Below are positions 25,828 to 34,432 of a stretch of 64,000 bases of DNA, in pieces. This DNA comes from DATJFQ01 sp035492775 (GTDB lineage: Bacteria > Acidobacteriota > Vicinamibacteria > Vicinamibacterales > 2-12-FULL-66-21). The stretch lies in contig DATJIW010000078.1 of assembly GCA_035492775.1 (NCBI GenBank), positions 80,318-144,317 on the forward strand, written 5' to 3'. The position numbers and the translations under genes were made by a program. The number at the start of each line of letters is the position of its first letter. Position 1 is the stretch's first letter. The notes beneath the pieces are model-generated. The model saw only the letters and a list, made by a program, of their open reading frames with translations, did no database searches and was not told the origin of the DNA.

Positions 25828-27480
25828 ATGGACGACCGTTCGGACCTGCGGCTTCGCGAAGCCGTGACGGTCTGCCTGGCAGGCCTCGCGCTCGCGGTCC
25901 TGATGACATGGCCGCTCGCTGCAGGGCTCGGCCGCCTCGGTAGAACCAGCAGTGCTGACGGTCAGTTCAGCATCTGGAACGTGTCGTGGGTCGCACAGAC
26001 GATCGTCGCGGCGCCGCAGCGCCTCTTCGACGCGAACATCTTCTTCCCGCACTCGACCACCCTCGCGTATTCCGAAGCCAACGTCCTCGAAGGCATCGCG
26101 GGCGTGCCGGTCTGGTGGTCGACGCGCAATCCGTACGCCACGCTGAACGTCGTCGTCCTGCTCGCGTTCGCGACGTCGTTCGTTTGCATGTACTTTCTGG
26201 CGCGCCGGCTGTCGGGCCCCGGCGGTGCCGCCGTCGCGGGCGTGTTATACGCGTGCTGCCCGTATGTGTTCTCCCATACACCTCATATCCAGCTCCTCGT
26301 GACCGCGGGGCTGCCACTCTCGATGCTGATGCTCGACCGCGTCGTCGAATCGCCATCGCCCGCGCGCGGGCTCGGCCTCGGGCTCGCGCTTGCGGCGCAG
26401 ACGCTGTCGTGTGCGTACTACGGCATCTTCGCGGCGCTGATGGTGGGGTCTGCTGCGCTCATGCTGAGCGCAACCCGCGGCACGTGGCGTCGGCCTGCGT
26501 ATTGGCTCTCGCTCGCGGTCGGCGCGTTCGTGTCAATCGCACTCGTGCTGCCGGTGTTCGAGCAGTACCTGCGCGTCAGGAGTGAGACCGATTTCGGCCG
26601 CACTATCGATGACGCCGCACACTGGTCCGCAAAGCCGCAGGACTACATCGTATCGTCCGCGCACGCGCACGCATGGCTGCTCGACATCGCGAAGCACTTC
26701 GAGCACTGGGAGGAAGTGCTCTTTCCCGGAGTCCTCGCTGTGCTATTCGGTGCGGCGGGATTCGTCCTGACGGCACGCCGCGGAGCGGATCGCAGGGCCC
26801 GCGAAACGGCGCTGGTGTATGGTTCGCTCGGCGGATTGGCGCTCTGGAGTTCGTTCGGGCCGGCGGCGGGGCTGTACCGGCTGCTCTTTCATCTGCCGCT
26901 GTTCTCGTTTCTCCGCGCTCCGTCGCGCTTCGGCCTGATCGTCGCGCTGTCACTGTCGGTGTTTGCGGCCTTTGGAGTCGAGGCGCTACTGGCGCGCGTG
27001 CCGCGTCGCGCACGGCGGCTGGTCGCGGCATCGCTCGTCGCCGCGGCGCTTCTCGAGTTGAACGTGCTGCCATTCCCGTGGGAGCGGGCGCCGATCGTGC
27101 CGTCGCCGTATCGCGCGCTGGCGGCGCTGCCGCGTGCCCCGCTCGCGGAGTTTCCATTCTACGGCCAGCGCACCACGTTCCCGCTGCACGCCCAATACAT
27201 GCTCTTCTCGACGGCGCACTGGATGCCGCTCGTGAACGGCTACAGCGACGTCATCCCGCTCGACTTCCGCGCCACGGCGAGGGTCCTATCGTCGTTTCCA
27301 ACGAACGACGCATTCGCCGTCCTTCTCCGGCACCGGGTCCGCTACATCGGCGTGCACTGGGATATGTACGGTCCGCGCTCGGACGATATCCGCCGTCGGC
27401 TGGAGGCGTATTCGTCAAACCTCCGCGTCATCGCCGGCGACGCGAGGATGACTCTTTACGAGATCACCGGGTATCCGTAG
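25828..27480 (+). CDS. Multi-pass membrane protein, GT-C-like paralogue
   Basis: A 550-residue protein with about ten transmembrane helices and a small C-terminal soluble domain. A conserved first loop (SADGQFSIWNVSWVAQTI), a FPHSTTLAYSEAN loop and a CAYYGIFAA motif match at the same places in the protein at 36853-38868 (GDTGVYIWNLW, SDPYYGVYC), so the two are paralogues. The topology suggests a lipid-linked sugar transferase of the GT-C fold, but no catalytic residue is proven. It is divergent from another GT-C-like gene with a gap under 40 bases, so the two probably share a promoter region. Confidence 0.65.
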   Translation: MDDRSDLRLREAVTVCLAGLALAVLMTWPLAAGLGRLGRTSSADGQFSIWNVSWVAQTIVAAPQRLFDANIFFPHSTTLAYSEANVLEGIAGVPVWWSTRNPYATLNVVVLLAFATSFVCMYFLARRLSGPGGAAVAGVLYACCPYVFSHTPHIQLLVTAGLPLSMLMLDRVVESPSPARGLGLGLALAAQTLSCAYYGIFAALMVGSAALMLSATRGTWRRPAYWLSLAVGAFVSIALVLPVFEQYLRVRSETDFGRTIDDAAHWSAKPQDYIVSSAHAHAWLLDIAKHFEHWEEVLFPGVLAVLFGAAGFVLTARRGADRRARETALVYGSLGGLALWSSFGPAAGLYRLLFHLPLFSFLRAPSRFGLIVALSLSVFAAFGVEALLARVPRRARRLVAASLVAAALLELNVLPFPWERAPIVPSPYRALAALPRAPLAEFPFYGQRTTFPLHAQYMLFSTAHWMPLVNGYSDVIPLDFRATARVLSSFPTNDAFAVLLRHRVRYIGVHWDMYGPRSDDIRRRLEAYSSNLRVIAGDARMTLYEITGYP

Positions 27481-27491
27481 GAGGAATTGCG

Positions 27492-27523
27492 TCAACTCCC
27501 AATTCCCAATTCCCAACTCCCAA
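27492..27523. repeat. AACTCCCAATTCCCAATTCCC dispersed repeat
   Basis: A short member of the CAATTCCCAA family, directly downstream of the GT-C-like gene and next to the 13-base tandem array. Confidence 0.7.
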
Positions 27524-27527
27524 GACG

Positions 27528-27605
27528 GCGCTCCGCACCCGCGCTCCGCACCCGCGCTCCGCACCCGCGCTCCGCACCCGCACGCCGCACCCGCACGCCG
27601 CACCC
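27528..27605. repeat. Six tandem copies of a 13-base unit
   Basis: GCGCTCCGCACCC four times, then the variant GCACGCCGCACCC twice, without spacers. It lies in the convergent gap between the GT-C-like and lytic transglycosylase genes. Related sequence fills 63908-64000. Confidence 0.9.
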
Positions 27606-27611
27606 GCACCC

Positions 27612-29912
27612 CTAGCCTCCACCCTTCGTTTTTTTCTTGTGCGCACTCTTCTTTGAAGGCGCTTTCTTCTTCGTGGCCGTCGCGGGCTTTGCGGACTTGG
27701 CGTTCACGGTGTGTGCAGTCACGCGCATCGGCCGCGCGCCGGCCTCGCCGTAGAGACGCCGGTAATCCTCGGCCGTGCCGAGGATCCGCTTGACATAGTT
27801 CTGCGTCTCCGGGAACGGGATATCGTCGATGAATTCGTCCTCGTCGAGGCCGGGACGTTCCGCCTTCCATCGGACCACGCGGCTTTCGCCGGCATTGTAG
27901 CTGGCCAGTGCGTAGTACGCTCCGCCAAATTGCTGGACGAGCCGCGAAAAATACAGGGTGCCGAGCCGGATGTTCAGTTCCGGATTTGTCAGCATCGACG
28001 TGCTGAAGCGGCGGATCCCGAGCGATCGCGCAAGCGTCCGACCCGTAGCCGGAACGACCTGCATCAGCCCCCACGCGTTCGCATTCGAGCGAACGCCGGC
28101 GTCGAACGTCGACTCCTGCGCGATGAGCGCGGCGACGACGTAGGGGTCGAGGTCGTGTTGCGTGGAGTAGCGCTTGATCCAGTCCCAGTACGTCAGGGGA
28201 TAGATGATCTGCAGAATCTCGGCGGGCAGATCCTCCCCGCCGAACGCGAGATGCTGCGGGTACGCGCGGCGCATGAGCGTGATCGCTTTTCGGAGTTCAC
28301 CTTTCTGGTGATACACCCACGCGATCGTCGCGTCGATCACCGGCGAGCTGGCCGAGGTCTTCTGCGCGAACCGCAGTTCGTCCAGCGCATCGTCATACAG
28401 CCCCGCAGCGAGCAGCTTGCGGATCACCGGCGCGTTCGGCGGCGGCTCGACGGCGGGGGCCTGAAGTGAGCGCGCGGTCGCGGGAACGATGGCACCCGAC
28501 GCGTCGGGAGCCGCGTTGTTGGAAAGCCGGCGGCTTGCGAGGCGGCCGTAGTACGAATTCATGTAGTCCGTGTAGACGAGCCGCAGCCGCGCATCGGCAG
28601 TCGCCCGGTCACCCATGTGCGCCCGGGCGCGCGCCGCCCAGTACAGGTAGGGCGGGCGATAGTCGGAGTGCGGGAAGTTCGCGGCGGCTGACTCGAAGAC
28701 CCGGACGGTTTCCGCATAGTTACCCGTCTTGTAGCACCACCAGCCGTACTTCCACGCGGCTCGCTCGGCGCGCGTACCGTGCGGAAATTTCTCGTACAGC
28801 TCCTGAAATGCCTTCGCCGCGAGATCATCCTGATTCGCGAGGATGTAGTACGTCCCGAGATTGTTGAGGGCGTCCTCGGACCACGAGCTGTCGGGGAAAT
28901 CGGCGACGAGGGCGTGCGTGAGCGCGACGTACTGGTCACGATCGCCAATCCCGCCAATGGAGCCGAGGTAGAAGTATCGGGCCTCCGCCTTGCGCGACGC
29001 GCGATCGAGATACGGCTGCAACCCGTCGCGCGCGGCGACGAATTGCTTGAGGAAATAGTTGCACTCGGCGATGCGGAGGTCGATGAGCTCGCGATCGTCG
29101 CCGGTCACCTGATTCTGGAGCGACTGGAAGGCGGGCAGCGCCTCCGAATATCGACGCGCGCCGAAGAGCAGCGATGCCCTGCCGAGATCCAGCTTGTAGC
29201 TGTTCTTGACGATCTGATCCTGCAGCGGCGAGAGGGCGGCGCCGGCGAGCGTTGCCGCGTCGCTCAGCGGGAACTCGTAAAAGACGCGCAGGTACGCCTG
29301 GGCCGCGCGCTGGCGATCGCCGGCCGCGAGCGCCGCGCGCCCCAGACGCATCAGCACATCGTCTGGCGCCGCGGTCTTCTGCGAGGAGACTTTCTCATAG
29401 ATGTCCGCGGCGGCGCGCGGATCGCCGCGAAGCTCGGCGGCCTCCCCGAGCGCGAGGAGCGACGCGACCGCCAGATTACCCTGAGGCTTGCGATCGACGA
29501 GTGCGCTCAAGACGCGCGTCGCCTCGGATCCGTGTGACAGACGGAGTTCCGCGAGCCCCTGGTAGTACGCCGCGTAGTCGCCGAGCGGTCCACCTTCGGC
29601 GTAGGCGTGCTCTGCCGCCGTGAGCGTGGCGGCGTAATTGCCGGCGGCATACGCGGCCGCCGCCGCCGCGAGAGACGCACTGTCGCGTGCAGTGCGTTCG
29701 CTGCGGGGCGGCACGAGCCAGAAATCGTCGACGTTCTGCGGCAGTGCCGCGTGCGCCGTCGGCTCGAGCAGCGGCTGCGTCGGGGCCGCGGGTTGCGCCG
29801 TGCCCTGCTGTGGCGGCTGGGGGTCTGGCGCCTGCGCGGCTGGACGAACAGGAAGCGACAAGACCGCCGCGACCGTCACCGCGGCGATGGGAACACGAGA
29901 TACGGGCATCAT
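27612..29912 (-). CDS. Soluble lytic murein transglycosylase with TPR superhelix
   Basis: A 766-residue periplasmic enzyme that cleaves peptidoglycan glycan strands, forming 1,6-anhydroMurNAc. It has a signal peptide (VAAVLSLPVRPAAA), a proline/glutamine-rich linker, a long all-helical TPR region (about 70-560) and a C-terminal SLT domain with the catalytic Glu in ALIAQESTFDAG, then NAWGLMQVVPATG and YYALASYNAGESRV. The C-terminal tail is a lysine-rich KKKAPSKKSAHKKKTKGGG stretch. The ATG overlaps the stop of the coiled-coil/GAF gene by one base, so these are co-translated. Confidence 0.9.
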   Translation of the reverse strand: MMPVSRVPIAAVTVAAVLSLPVRPAAQAPDPQPPQQGTAQPAAPTQPLLEPTAHAALPQNVDDFWLVPPRSERTARDSASLAAAAAAYAAGNYAATLTAAEHAYAEGGPLGDYAAYYQGLAELRLSHGSEATRVLSALVDRKPQGNLAVASLLALGEAAELRGDPRAAADIYEKVSSQKTAAPDDVLMRLGRAALAAGDRQRAAQAYLRVFYEFPLSDAATLAGAALSPLQDQIVKNSYKLDLGRASLLFGARRYSEALPAFQSLQNQVTGDDRELIDLRIAECNYFLKQFVAARDGLQPYLDRASRKAEARYFYLGSIGGIGDRDQYVALTHALVADFPDSSWSEDALNNLGTYYILANQDDLAAKAFQELYEKFPHGTRAERAAWKYGWWCYKTGNYAETVRVFESAAANFPHSDYRPPYLYWAARARAHMGDRATADARLRLVYTDYMNSYYGRLASRRLSNNAAPDASGAIVPATARSLQAPAVEPPPNAPVIRKLLAAGLYDDALDELRFAQKTSASSPVIDATIAWVYHQKGELRKAITLMRRAYPQHLAFGGEDLPAEILQIIYPLTYWDWIKRYSTQHDLDPYVVAALIAQESTFDAGVRSNANAWGLMQVVPATGRTLARSLGIRRFSTSMLTNPELNIRLGTLYFSRLVQQFGGAYYALASYNAGESRVVRWKAERPGLDEDEFIDDIPFPETQNYVKRILGTAEDYRRLYGEAGARPMRVTAHTVNAKSAKPATATKKKAPSKKSAHKKKTKGGG

Positions 29913-31732
29913 CAAACGGCGGAGCCGAGCAGCGCCGCGTCGCCGTCCGCGAGCGTCTGCACGAGTTCCTGTTGAAAGTAGACCGAGCGTCCGCCGATCG
30001 CCGGCGGAACGCGTTCTTCGTAGAGGCGGCGCGCGCGGTCGATCTCGGGGCGCAGCCGCTGCAGCAGATCGCGCTGCTGCCGGCCGAGGCGAATGGCCGG
30101 CTCGTTGTAAAGGATGATTTCCGACAGCAGCAGCCGCGCGTATCGCCGTGCGCGCTGCTCCTCGTCTGAATGTGAGGAGATCGAGCCCGCCTCGGCGCGG
30201 CCGCCGATCGCCTGACCGGTGCGCGCGGCGGTTACGGCTCCGAGCACCAGCGACGCGTGTCGTGACATCGCATCGACGGCGTCGGCCCAATCGCGGTTCG
30301 AGAGGTGCGCGTGTGATTTCGGCCCGTACCCGTCGAGCAACCCGATCGCGGCGTCCGCGTAGAGAACGGCGACCACTCGCTCGCCCACGCTGAGCGGTAC
30401 GGCAACGGCCGTGTGGTCTGGGCCGATCCCGGCGAATGCCGGCGGCGGCACATCGATATTGGAAGTCTGCAGCTCGCGGCCGCGCACGGCGTGTGCGAGC
30501 AGGCCGGTGCCGCTCAACGAGGTTTCGAACGGCGTGCCGCTCGTCGATGGAAATCCAGCCGTGCGGAACGAGCTGAGCCGATCGCCGCTGACGACGAAGA
30601 TGGCGGCCCGGCCGGCCACGGCGGCGGCGTGTTCCGTCAACGTTTCGAGGGCATGCGTCAGCGAGATGCTCTGATCGAGCGCGCGCAGCGCCGCGACAAC
30701 GGCCCGGGTGGTCTGCCGCGCCGTGGCAGCCTCGATTTCGCGCGCGGCGAGTGCCGATTCGATGCGCTCGCGCTCGTCGGCAATCGCGTGCTCGGCGCGA
30801 ATGCGTTCGGCGGCCAGGGTGCGTTCGAGTTCTTCGCGCGTGCGCCCCACGGACTCGGCAAGATGGCGCTCCGCGTCGGCGCGGACCCGCGCGATCGTTT
30901 CTGCGGTGTCGCGTTCGGCCTCCGCGCGAGCCCGTTCAATCGCTTCTGACGCGGCGCGCTCGGCGTCGTCTGTTGCCTGAGCGATCGCATCGGCCGCGGC
31001 GCGCTCGGCCTCAGCCTTTGCCTGTGCGATGGCGTCAGCGACAGTCCGCTCGGCGTCCGCACGTACCTGCGCGATCCTGTCGGCAGCCGCGCGTTCCGCG
31101 TCCGCGCGCGCGCTGGCGATTGCGTCTTCGGCGTGACGGTCTGCCCCGGCCCGCACCTGCGCGATCGTCTCCGACGCGTGACGCTCGGCGTCGGCCCGCG
31201 CCTGCGCGATCGCTTCCGCGGCAACCCGCTCAGCGTCGGATCGCGCCTGCGCGATCGCGTCGGCGGCGCTCCGCTCGATTTCGGCGCGCGTACGCGCGAT
31301 CGCGTCGCTCGCGTGGCGCTCGGCCTCGGCGCGCGCATGCGCAACCAGTTCGGTCGCGCGACGCTCGGCATCGGCCCGCGCTTCAGCCACGACAGTAGCG
31401 GCGTGCCGCTCCGCATCGCTGCGCACCTGCGCGATCGTGTCGGCCGCGCGGCGTTCCGCCTCGAAGCGGATGGTGGCTGCGGTTTCTTCGACGCGGCGAT
31501 CGGCCTCGGCGCGAGCCGCACGCAGTTCGGCCTCGAGCCGGGCGGTCCATTCTTCGCGTTGAGTGTCGAGCTTTTGTGTGAACGCGCGTTCGGTCTCGTC
31601 GCGGGTGCGACGCCGTGCGTCATCCAGCGCGGCCGCGTACTGAATTGAGAACGCAGCCAGCTGAGCGTCGAGCACACTCCTGAGCTGGCGCTGGAGCATG
31701 TCCACGGGAGCGCCGGACTCGTCCGGAGGCAT
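29912..31732 (-). CDS. Long coiled-coil protein with 15-residue repeats and a GAF-like domain
   Basis: A 606-residue protein without signal peptide or membrane helix. Residues about 90-300 are 14 tandem copies of a 15-residue unit near ADAERxAADAIAQAR, an uninterrupted charged helix. Residues about 335-480 form a GAF-like domain (LTHALETLTEHAAAVAGRAA, VAVPLSVGERVVAVLYAD). A helical tail follows with LLLSEIILYNEPAIRLGRQQ. It is the first gene of a two-gene operon with the lytic transglycosylase (1-base overlap). A role as cytoskeletal or scaffold sensor is speculation. The DNA repeat covers 30833-31465. Confidence 0.72.
   Translation of the reverse strand: MPPDESGAPVDMLQRQLRSVLDAQLAAFSIQYAAALDDARRRTRDETERAFTQKLDTQREEWTARLEAELRAARAEADRRVEETAATIRFEAERRAADTIAQVRSDAERHAATVVAEARADAERRATELVAHARAEAERHASDAIARTRAEIERSAADAIAQARSDAERVAAEAIAQARADAERHASETIAQVRAGADRHAEDAIASARADAERAAADRIAQVRADAERTVADAIAQAKAEAERAAADAIAQATDDAERAASEAIERARAEAERDTAETIARVRADAERHLAESVGRTREELERTLAAERIRAEHAIADERERIESALAAREIEAATARQTTRAVVAALRALDQSISLTHALETLTEHAAAVAGRAAIFVVSGDRLSSFRTAGFPSTSGTPFETSLSGTGLLAHAVRGRELQTSNIDVPPPAFAGIGPDHTAVAVPLSVGERVVAVLYADAAIGLLDGYGPKSHAHLSNRDWADAVDAMSRHASLVLGAVTAARTGQAIGGRAEAGSISSHSDEEQRARRYARLLLSEIILYNEPAIRLGRQQRDLLQRLRPEIDRARRLYEERVPPAIGGRSVYFQQELVQTLADGDAALLGSAV
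30833..31465 (-). repeat. 45-base tandem repeat coding for a 15-residue coiled-coil unit
   Basis: About 14 in-frame units. The GCGATCG and GCGTCGGC-like segments recur every 45 bases with substitutions, so the array is old and under protein-level selection. Confidence 0.8.
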
Positions 31733-31805
31733 GTGTTCGCATTATCGGGGGGCGGATCCGGCAAGTCAAGGCCGGAAACGGCGCAACTCCCCTGTTACCA
31801 GTAAC

Positions 31806-31834
31806 TTGACCATCGCGCCGCGCGGCGGTACAAT
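31806..31834 (+). promoter_or_regulatory. Sigma70 promoter of tmRNA
   Basis: TTGACC (31806-31811), 17-base spacer, TACAAT (31829-31834). It would give a precursor with about 50 extra 5' bases, removed by RNase P. Confidence 0.8.
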
Positions 31835-31891
31835 TAAAAGTCCGAGGCCCCCAGGCGGCCCGGCTCAGGGCAGAACCCCGAGTGATCAGAA

Positions 31892-32242
31892 GGGGGCGAA
31901 TCAGCTTCGACGGAGATGCGGTTTCGACGGATGCGTGCCGAGGACCATCACCCTCGTTAATCAGATGGAAAACAACCTAACTGCGGATACGCAGCTCGCT
32001 CTCGCAGCGTAAAACCCTGTGAGCGTCCCTCCTCAGCAGCCTGCGGCTGGGGAACGGATGTCATTTAAGCAGGCTGGCGGGCTCCGGCTGATTCGGACGG
32101 AGCCGGCGAGATTTTCCGGATCTGGTTTCCGGCTTTTCTTCGCCGCGACTTGAGGCCGGGAGCGACATATCAGACGCGGCTACGCATGTAGATGCCGTCG
32201 GGGATGTATTTTCGGACCCGGGTGCAACTCCCGGCGCCTCCA
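31892..32242 (+). ncRNA. ssrA: tmRNA (ssrA)
   Basis: A one-piece tmRNA of about 351 bases that rescues stalled ribosomes. The 5' end GGGGGCG pairs with CGCCTCC at the 3' end (one G-T pair), and the 5' part reads GAATCAGCTTCGACGGAGATGCGG, the conserved tRNA-like start. The T-arm-like CCCGGGTGCAACTCCCGG precedes the acceptor. The tag reading frame ends NQMENNLTADTQLALAA and then TAA at 32010; the resume codon is not certain, the tag being up to 17 residues from AAT 31959. CCA is not encoded, unlike in tRNA-Val. Several hairpins with CCTGCGGCTGGGGAAC and CGGAGCCGGCGAG make up the pseudoknot region. Confidence 0.95.
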
Positions 32243-32249
32243 TTTTCTT

Positions 32250-32270
32250 CCGAGGGGCTTCGCCCCTCGG
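32250..32270 (+). terminator. 9-bp hairpin after tmRNA
   Basis: CCGAGGGGC, loop TTC, GCCCCTCGG, a perfect 9-bp stem just 8 bases past the tmRNA end. The T run is before, not after, the stem, so termination efficiency is uncertain. Confidence 0.4.
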
Positions 32271-32351
32271 ACTCCCCTACTCGCGCTCTCGCTCGGCGCC
32301 TTCGGCCGCCTCCCTCCGATCGCGAGGCTCGCATCGCTCCGCTCGCTCGGG

Positions 32352-32557
32352 CCTTCTCGGGGCTTCGACGCTGTTTCCCCTTCTCGCATCGCTGCGCTCG
32401 CTCGCTGGGTTTCGCCGCTCGGTTTCCCTCCTCGCATCGCTCCGCTCGCTCGCGCCTTCTCGGGGCTTCGACGCTGTTTTCCCCTTCTCGCATCGCTGCG
32501 CTCGCTCGCTGGGTTTCGCCGCTCGGTTTCCCTTCTCGCGTCGATCCCCTCGCTCGC
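32352..32557. repeat. Two tandem copies of a 103-base GC-rich unit
   Basis: The unit beginning CCTTCTCGGGGCTTCGACGC appears at 32352 and again at 32455 with few changes. Both contain CGCATCGCTGCGCTCGCTCGC-like dyads. No gene is seen in 32271-32615; the open frames there read through the repeat. Confidence 0.85.
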
Positions 32558-32615
32558 AGGCTTGCGCCGCTCGAATGTTCCGGGATGGTCTGTTCGTGAC
32601 GTGGATTGTCGTGAG

Positions 32616-32897
32616 CTACGGGAACACGCTCGTGACGATCTGCCATTGACCATGGCGCTGGAGCCATGTGTCTACGTATATCCCGTCACTGCTGTTGTCT
32701 TTCCCCTCCCGTGTGGCCTTCTGCGAGTAGCGACCGGTGACCGTCGCGACGGTTCCGTTCACGTTGACATGCAGATCGTCGATCTCGACGGACTTGTACT
32801 TGTCGCCGCCGGAGCGAAGCCGCTCAACCCATTTCGACTTCGGCGTGAATTCAAAGTGAGGCTTCTTGTCAGGTCCCGTGTCCACGACGATGAGCAC
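32616..32897 (-). pseudogene. 5'-truncated SnoaL/DUF4440-like (NTF2 fold) fragment
   Basis: About 93 residues matching only the C-terminal half of DUF4440-type NTF2-fold proteins: a KSKWVERLRSGGDKYKSVEI segment, then VNVNGTVATVTGRYSQK and YVDTWLQRHGQWQIVTS. The N-terminal helices are missing. The homologous reading continues a few codons upstream (AADDYVL) and then hits a TAA, and no good ribosome binding site is present. A GTG at 32897 gives the open frame, but a functional fold is unlikely, so I call it a remnant. It sits beside tandem repeats and fragments of other small genes. Confidence 0.55.
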
Positions 32898-33086
32898 GTA
32901 GTCGTCCGCCGCCTCGCGTGTTCTTTACGGCCTCCCCATGGATGTCGACAGCGCTTCAATCGGACTCATACACGTGTGCAGCATTGACACCTCCTGCGAC
33001 ATATAGCAACCTTGCAGCTGTTTTGACGAGCTGAAAATCCGAGGCGGAGACGACGCCGAAGCAGGAAGCAAGGAGTGCAAAGACAG

Positions 33087-33383
33087 ATGACACAGGACGA
33101 CATGCGGCGTTGGGCCGCCATCGGCGCCGAACAGAGACTCGTGCAGCTGGCGGAGGAAGCCGCCGCCATCTACGCCGCTTTCCCGGAGCTGCGGGATCGC
33201 AAGCAGCGCTCGCGCCTGAACGCGTTGACGGGCACCGCGAGTTCCAGCGGTCGCTCCGAAGCATCCGCCGCCATGGCGCGCCCGCGTCGACGACGTCGGC
33301 TGTCGCCGGAAGCACGTAAGCGAATCAGCGACGCGCAGAAAGCCCGGTGGGCCAGACATCGGAAAGCGGCCGCCGCCAGGTAG
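33087..33383 (+). CDS. Small helical protein with NUMOD3-like basic C terminus (family copy 1)
   Basis: A 98-residue protein of no family I can name. The N-terminal part (MTQDDMRRWAAIGAEQRLVQ, then LAEEAAAIYAAFPELRDR) recurs in the protein at 34840-35067 and in a fragment near 35631-35771. The C terminus RRRRRLSPEARKRISDAQKA is strongly basic and resembles NUMOD3-type DNA-binding motifs (SxExRxKISxAxKxRW). An AAGGAG site lies 12 bases before the ATG. DNA binding is inferred only. Confidence 0.55.
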   Translation: MTQDDMRRWAAIGAEQRLVQLAEEAAAIYAAFPELRDRKQRSRLNALTGTASSSGRSEASAAMARPRRRRRLSPEARKRISDAQKARWARHRKAAAAR

Positions 33384-33543
33384 CAAGTCACCGCCTTCAA
33401 TTCTCAATCGACGCAGCCGCCGCCGACGCTCAGTCGCCGGCGGTTGCCGTTTCCCCACGCGACCGCTGTGCAGGTACCAGCTGATTGCCTCCACCGACAC
33501 GTCGGCGGGCGTGAGATCGGCCTGTTGGGTCAGTTTCGGGGCG

Positions 33544-34362
33544 CTACCGCTGTCGTTTCAGCTTCTCGAATCGTGGCAATGGTTCGTCGGACAGCACCTC
33601 CGCCCACTGGTCGTACACCTCTCCGGATCGCCGATAGCCACCGTGCGACGCGACGACCGCCGAGCAATCGGCCACGAAGACGTCGGGACACTCTCGTTCG
33701 ATGATGTCCGGGTGTTCCGGTCCTGTGTAGCCGAGCGCACGGTCCAGCGCGCCGATGCGGTACCCGAATTTCAGAACGGAATCCTTCGATGAGTGGTACA
33801 CGAACGCGCGCCGGCAGGAGACGAGCGATTCGTTGAATTCCTTCGCCGGCTCCAGCGACTCGTTGTCGATCGCCGCGGCGGTCAACAGCAGGTTGTCCAC
33901 CCATACCTGGTGTGCAAACGCCATCGCCTGCAATGCAACGCGAGCCCCGAGGCTGTGCGTCTGAACATCCACGGTGTGTGCCGCAGAATTCAGGCGCTTC
34001 ATGAATTCCCGGAAGTAAGATGCCGAACGATTCGCCCATGGCACCGCGGCAAAGAAGGCGAGCTGGGTCTGAAATCCCGGCCACAGGAAGCCGAGGGCGA
34101 GGTCGTAATTGCCTGCGCCGATGAGCCCCCGCTTCGTGAGTTCCGCTTCGACGTTTCCGTACGCAGCCGCGACGCTCTTGATCGGATTTCGATAGCCGTG
34201 GACGAGGACGAGCACGTGCATATCCCGAACGGCATCGAGGAACTCTCCTTCCGCCAGGTCCGTGAAGGTGGTGGTGTCCGAGAGCCTGGGATACCGCCGC
34301 AGCTGCAGATCGGCGAAGAAATCATTGCTGTCAAAGTGCTTGCGGCAGCTGGCGAGGATCAT
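33544..34362 (-). CDS. Alpha/beta hydrolase, DUF900-like
   Basis: A 272-residue alpha/beta-hydrolase fold protein. LVLVHGYRNP is the strand-3/oxyanion loop, VQTHSLGARVALQAMAF holds the nucleophile Ser in a T-H-S-L-G elbow, and SHGGYRRSGEVYDQW carries the likely catalytic His. This order and spacing match the DUF900 family of predicted lipases/esterases. There is no signal peptide. It is divergent from the SnoaL-like gene at 34433. The exact substrate is unknown. Confidence 0.75.
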   Translation of the reverse strand: MILASCRKHFDSNDFFADLQLRRYPRLSDTTTFTDLAEGEFLDAVRDMHVLVLVHGYRNPIKSVAAAYGNVEAELTKRGLIGAGNYDLALGFLWPGFQTQLAFFAAVPWANRSASYFREFMKRLNSAAHTVDVQTHSLGARVALQAMAFAHQVWVDNLLLTAAAIDNESLEPAKEFNESLVSCRRAFVYHSSKDSVLKFGYRIGALDRALGYTGPEHPDIIERECPDVFVADCSAVVASHGGYRRSGEVYDQWAEVLSDEPLPRFEKLKRQR

Positions 34363-34432
34363 TCGACGCTCCTGAGTGTGGACTCGTCACATAACCATTG
34401 TCGCGCCAGACACCTTCGAGGAGCATGGCTGA

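Noticed and set aside
27528..27605. CRISPR-like array
   Set aside because: The 13-base units are directly adjacent with no spacers, and no cas genes are nearby.
32352..32557. CRISPR or ribosomal-type repeat
   Set aside because: Only two 103-base units in direct contact, with no spacers; simple tandem duplication.
32925..33500. Minus-strand open frame beginning MSVEAISWYLH
   Set aside because: It is mostly antisense to the small protein at 33087-33383, with no recognisable domain and no clear ribosome binding site.
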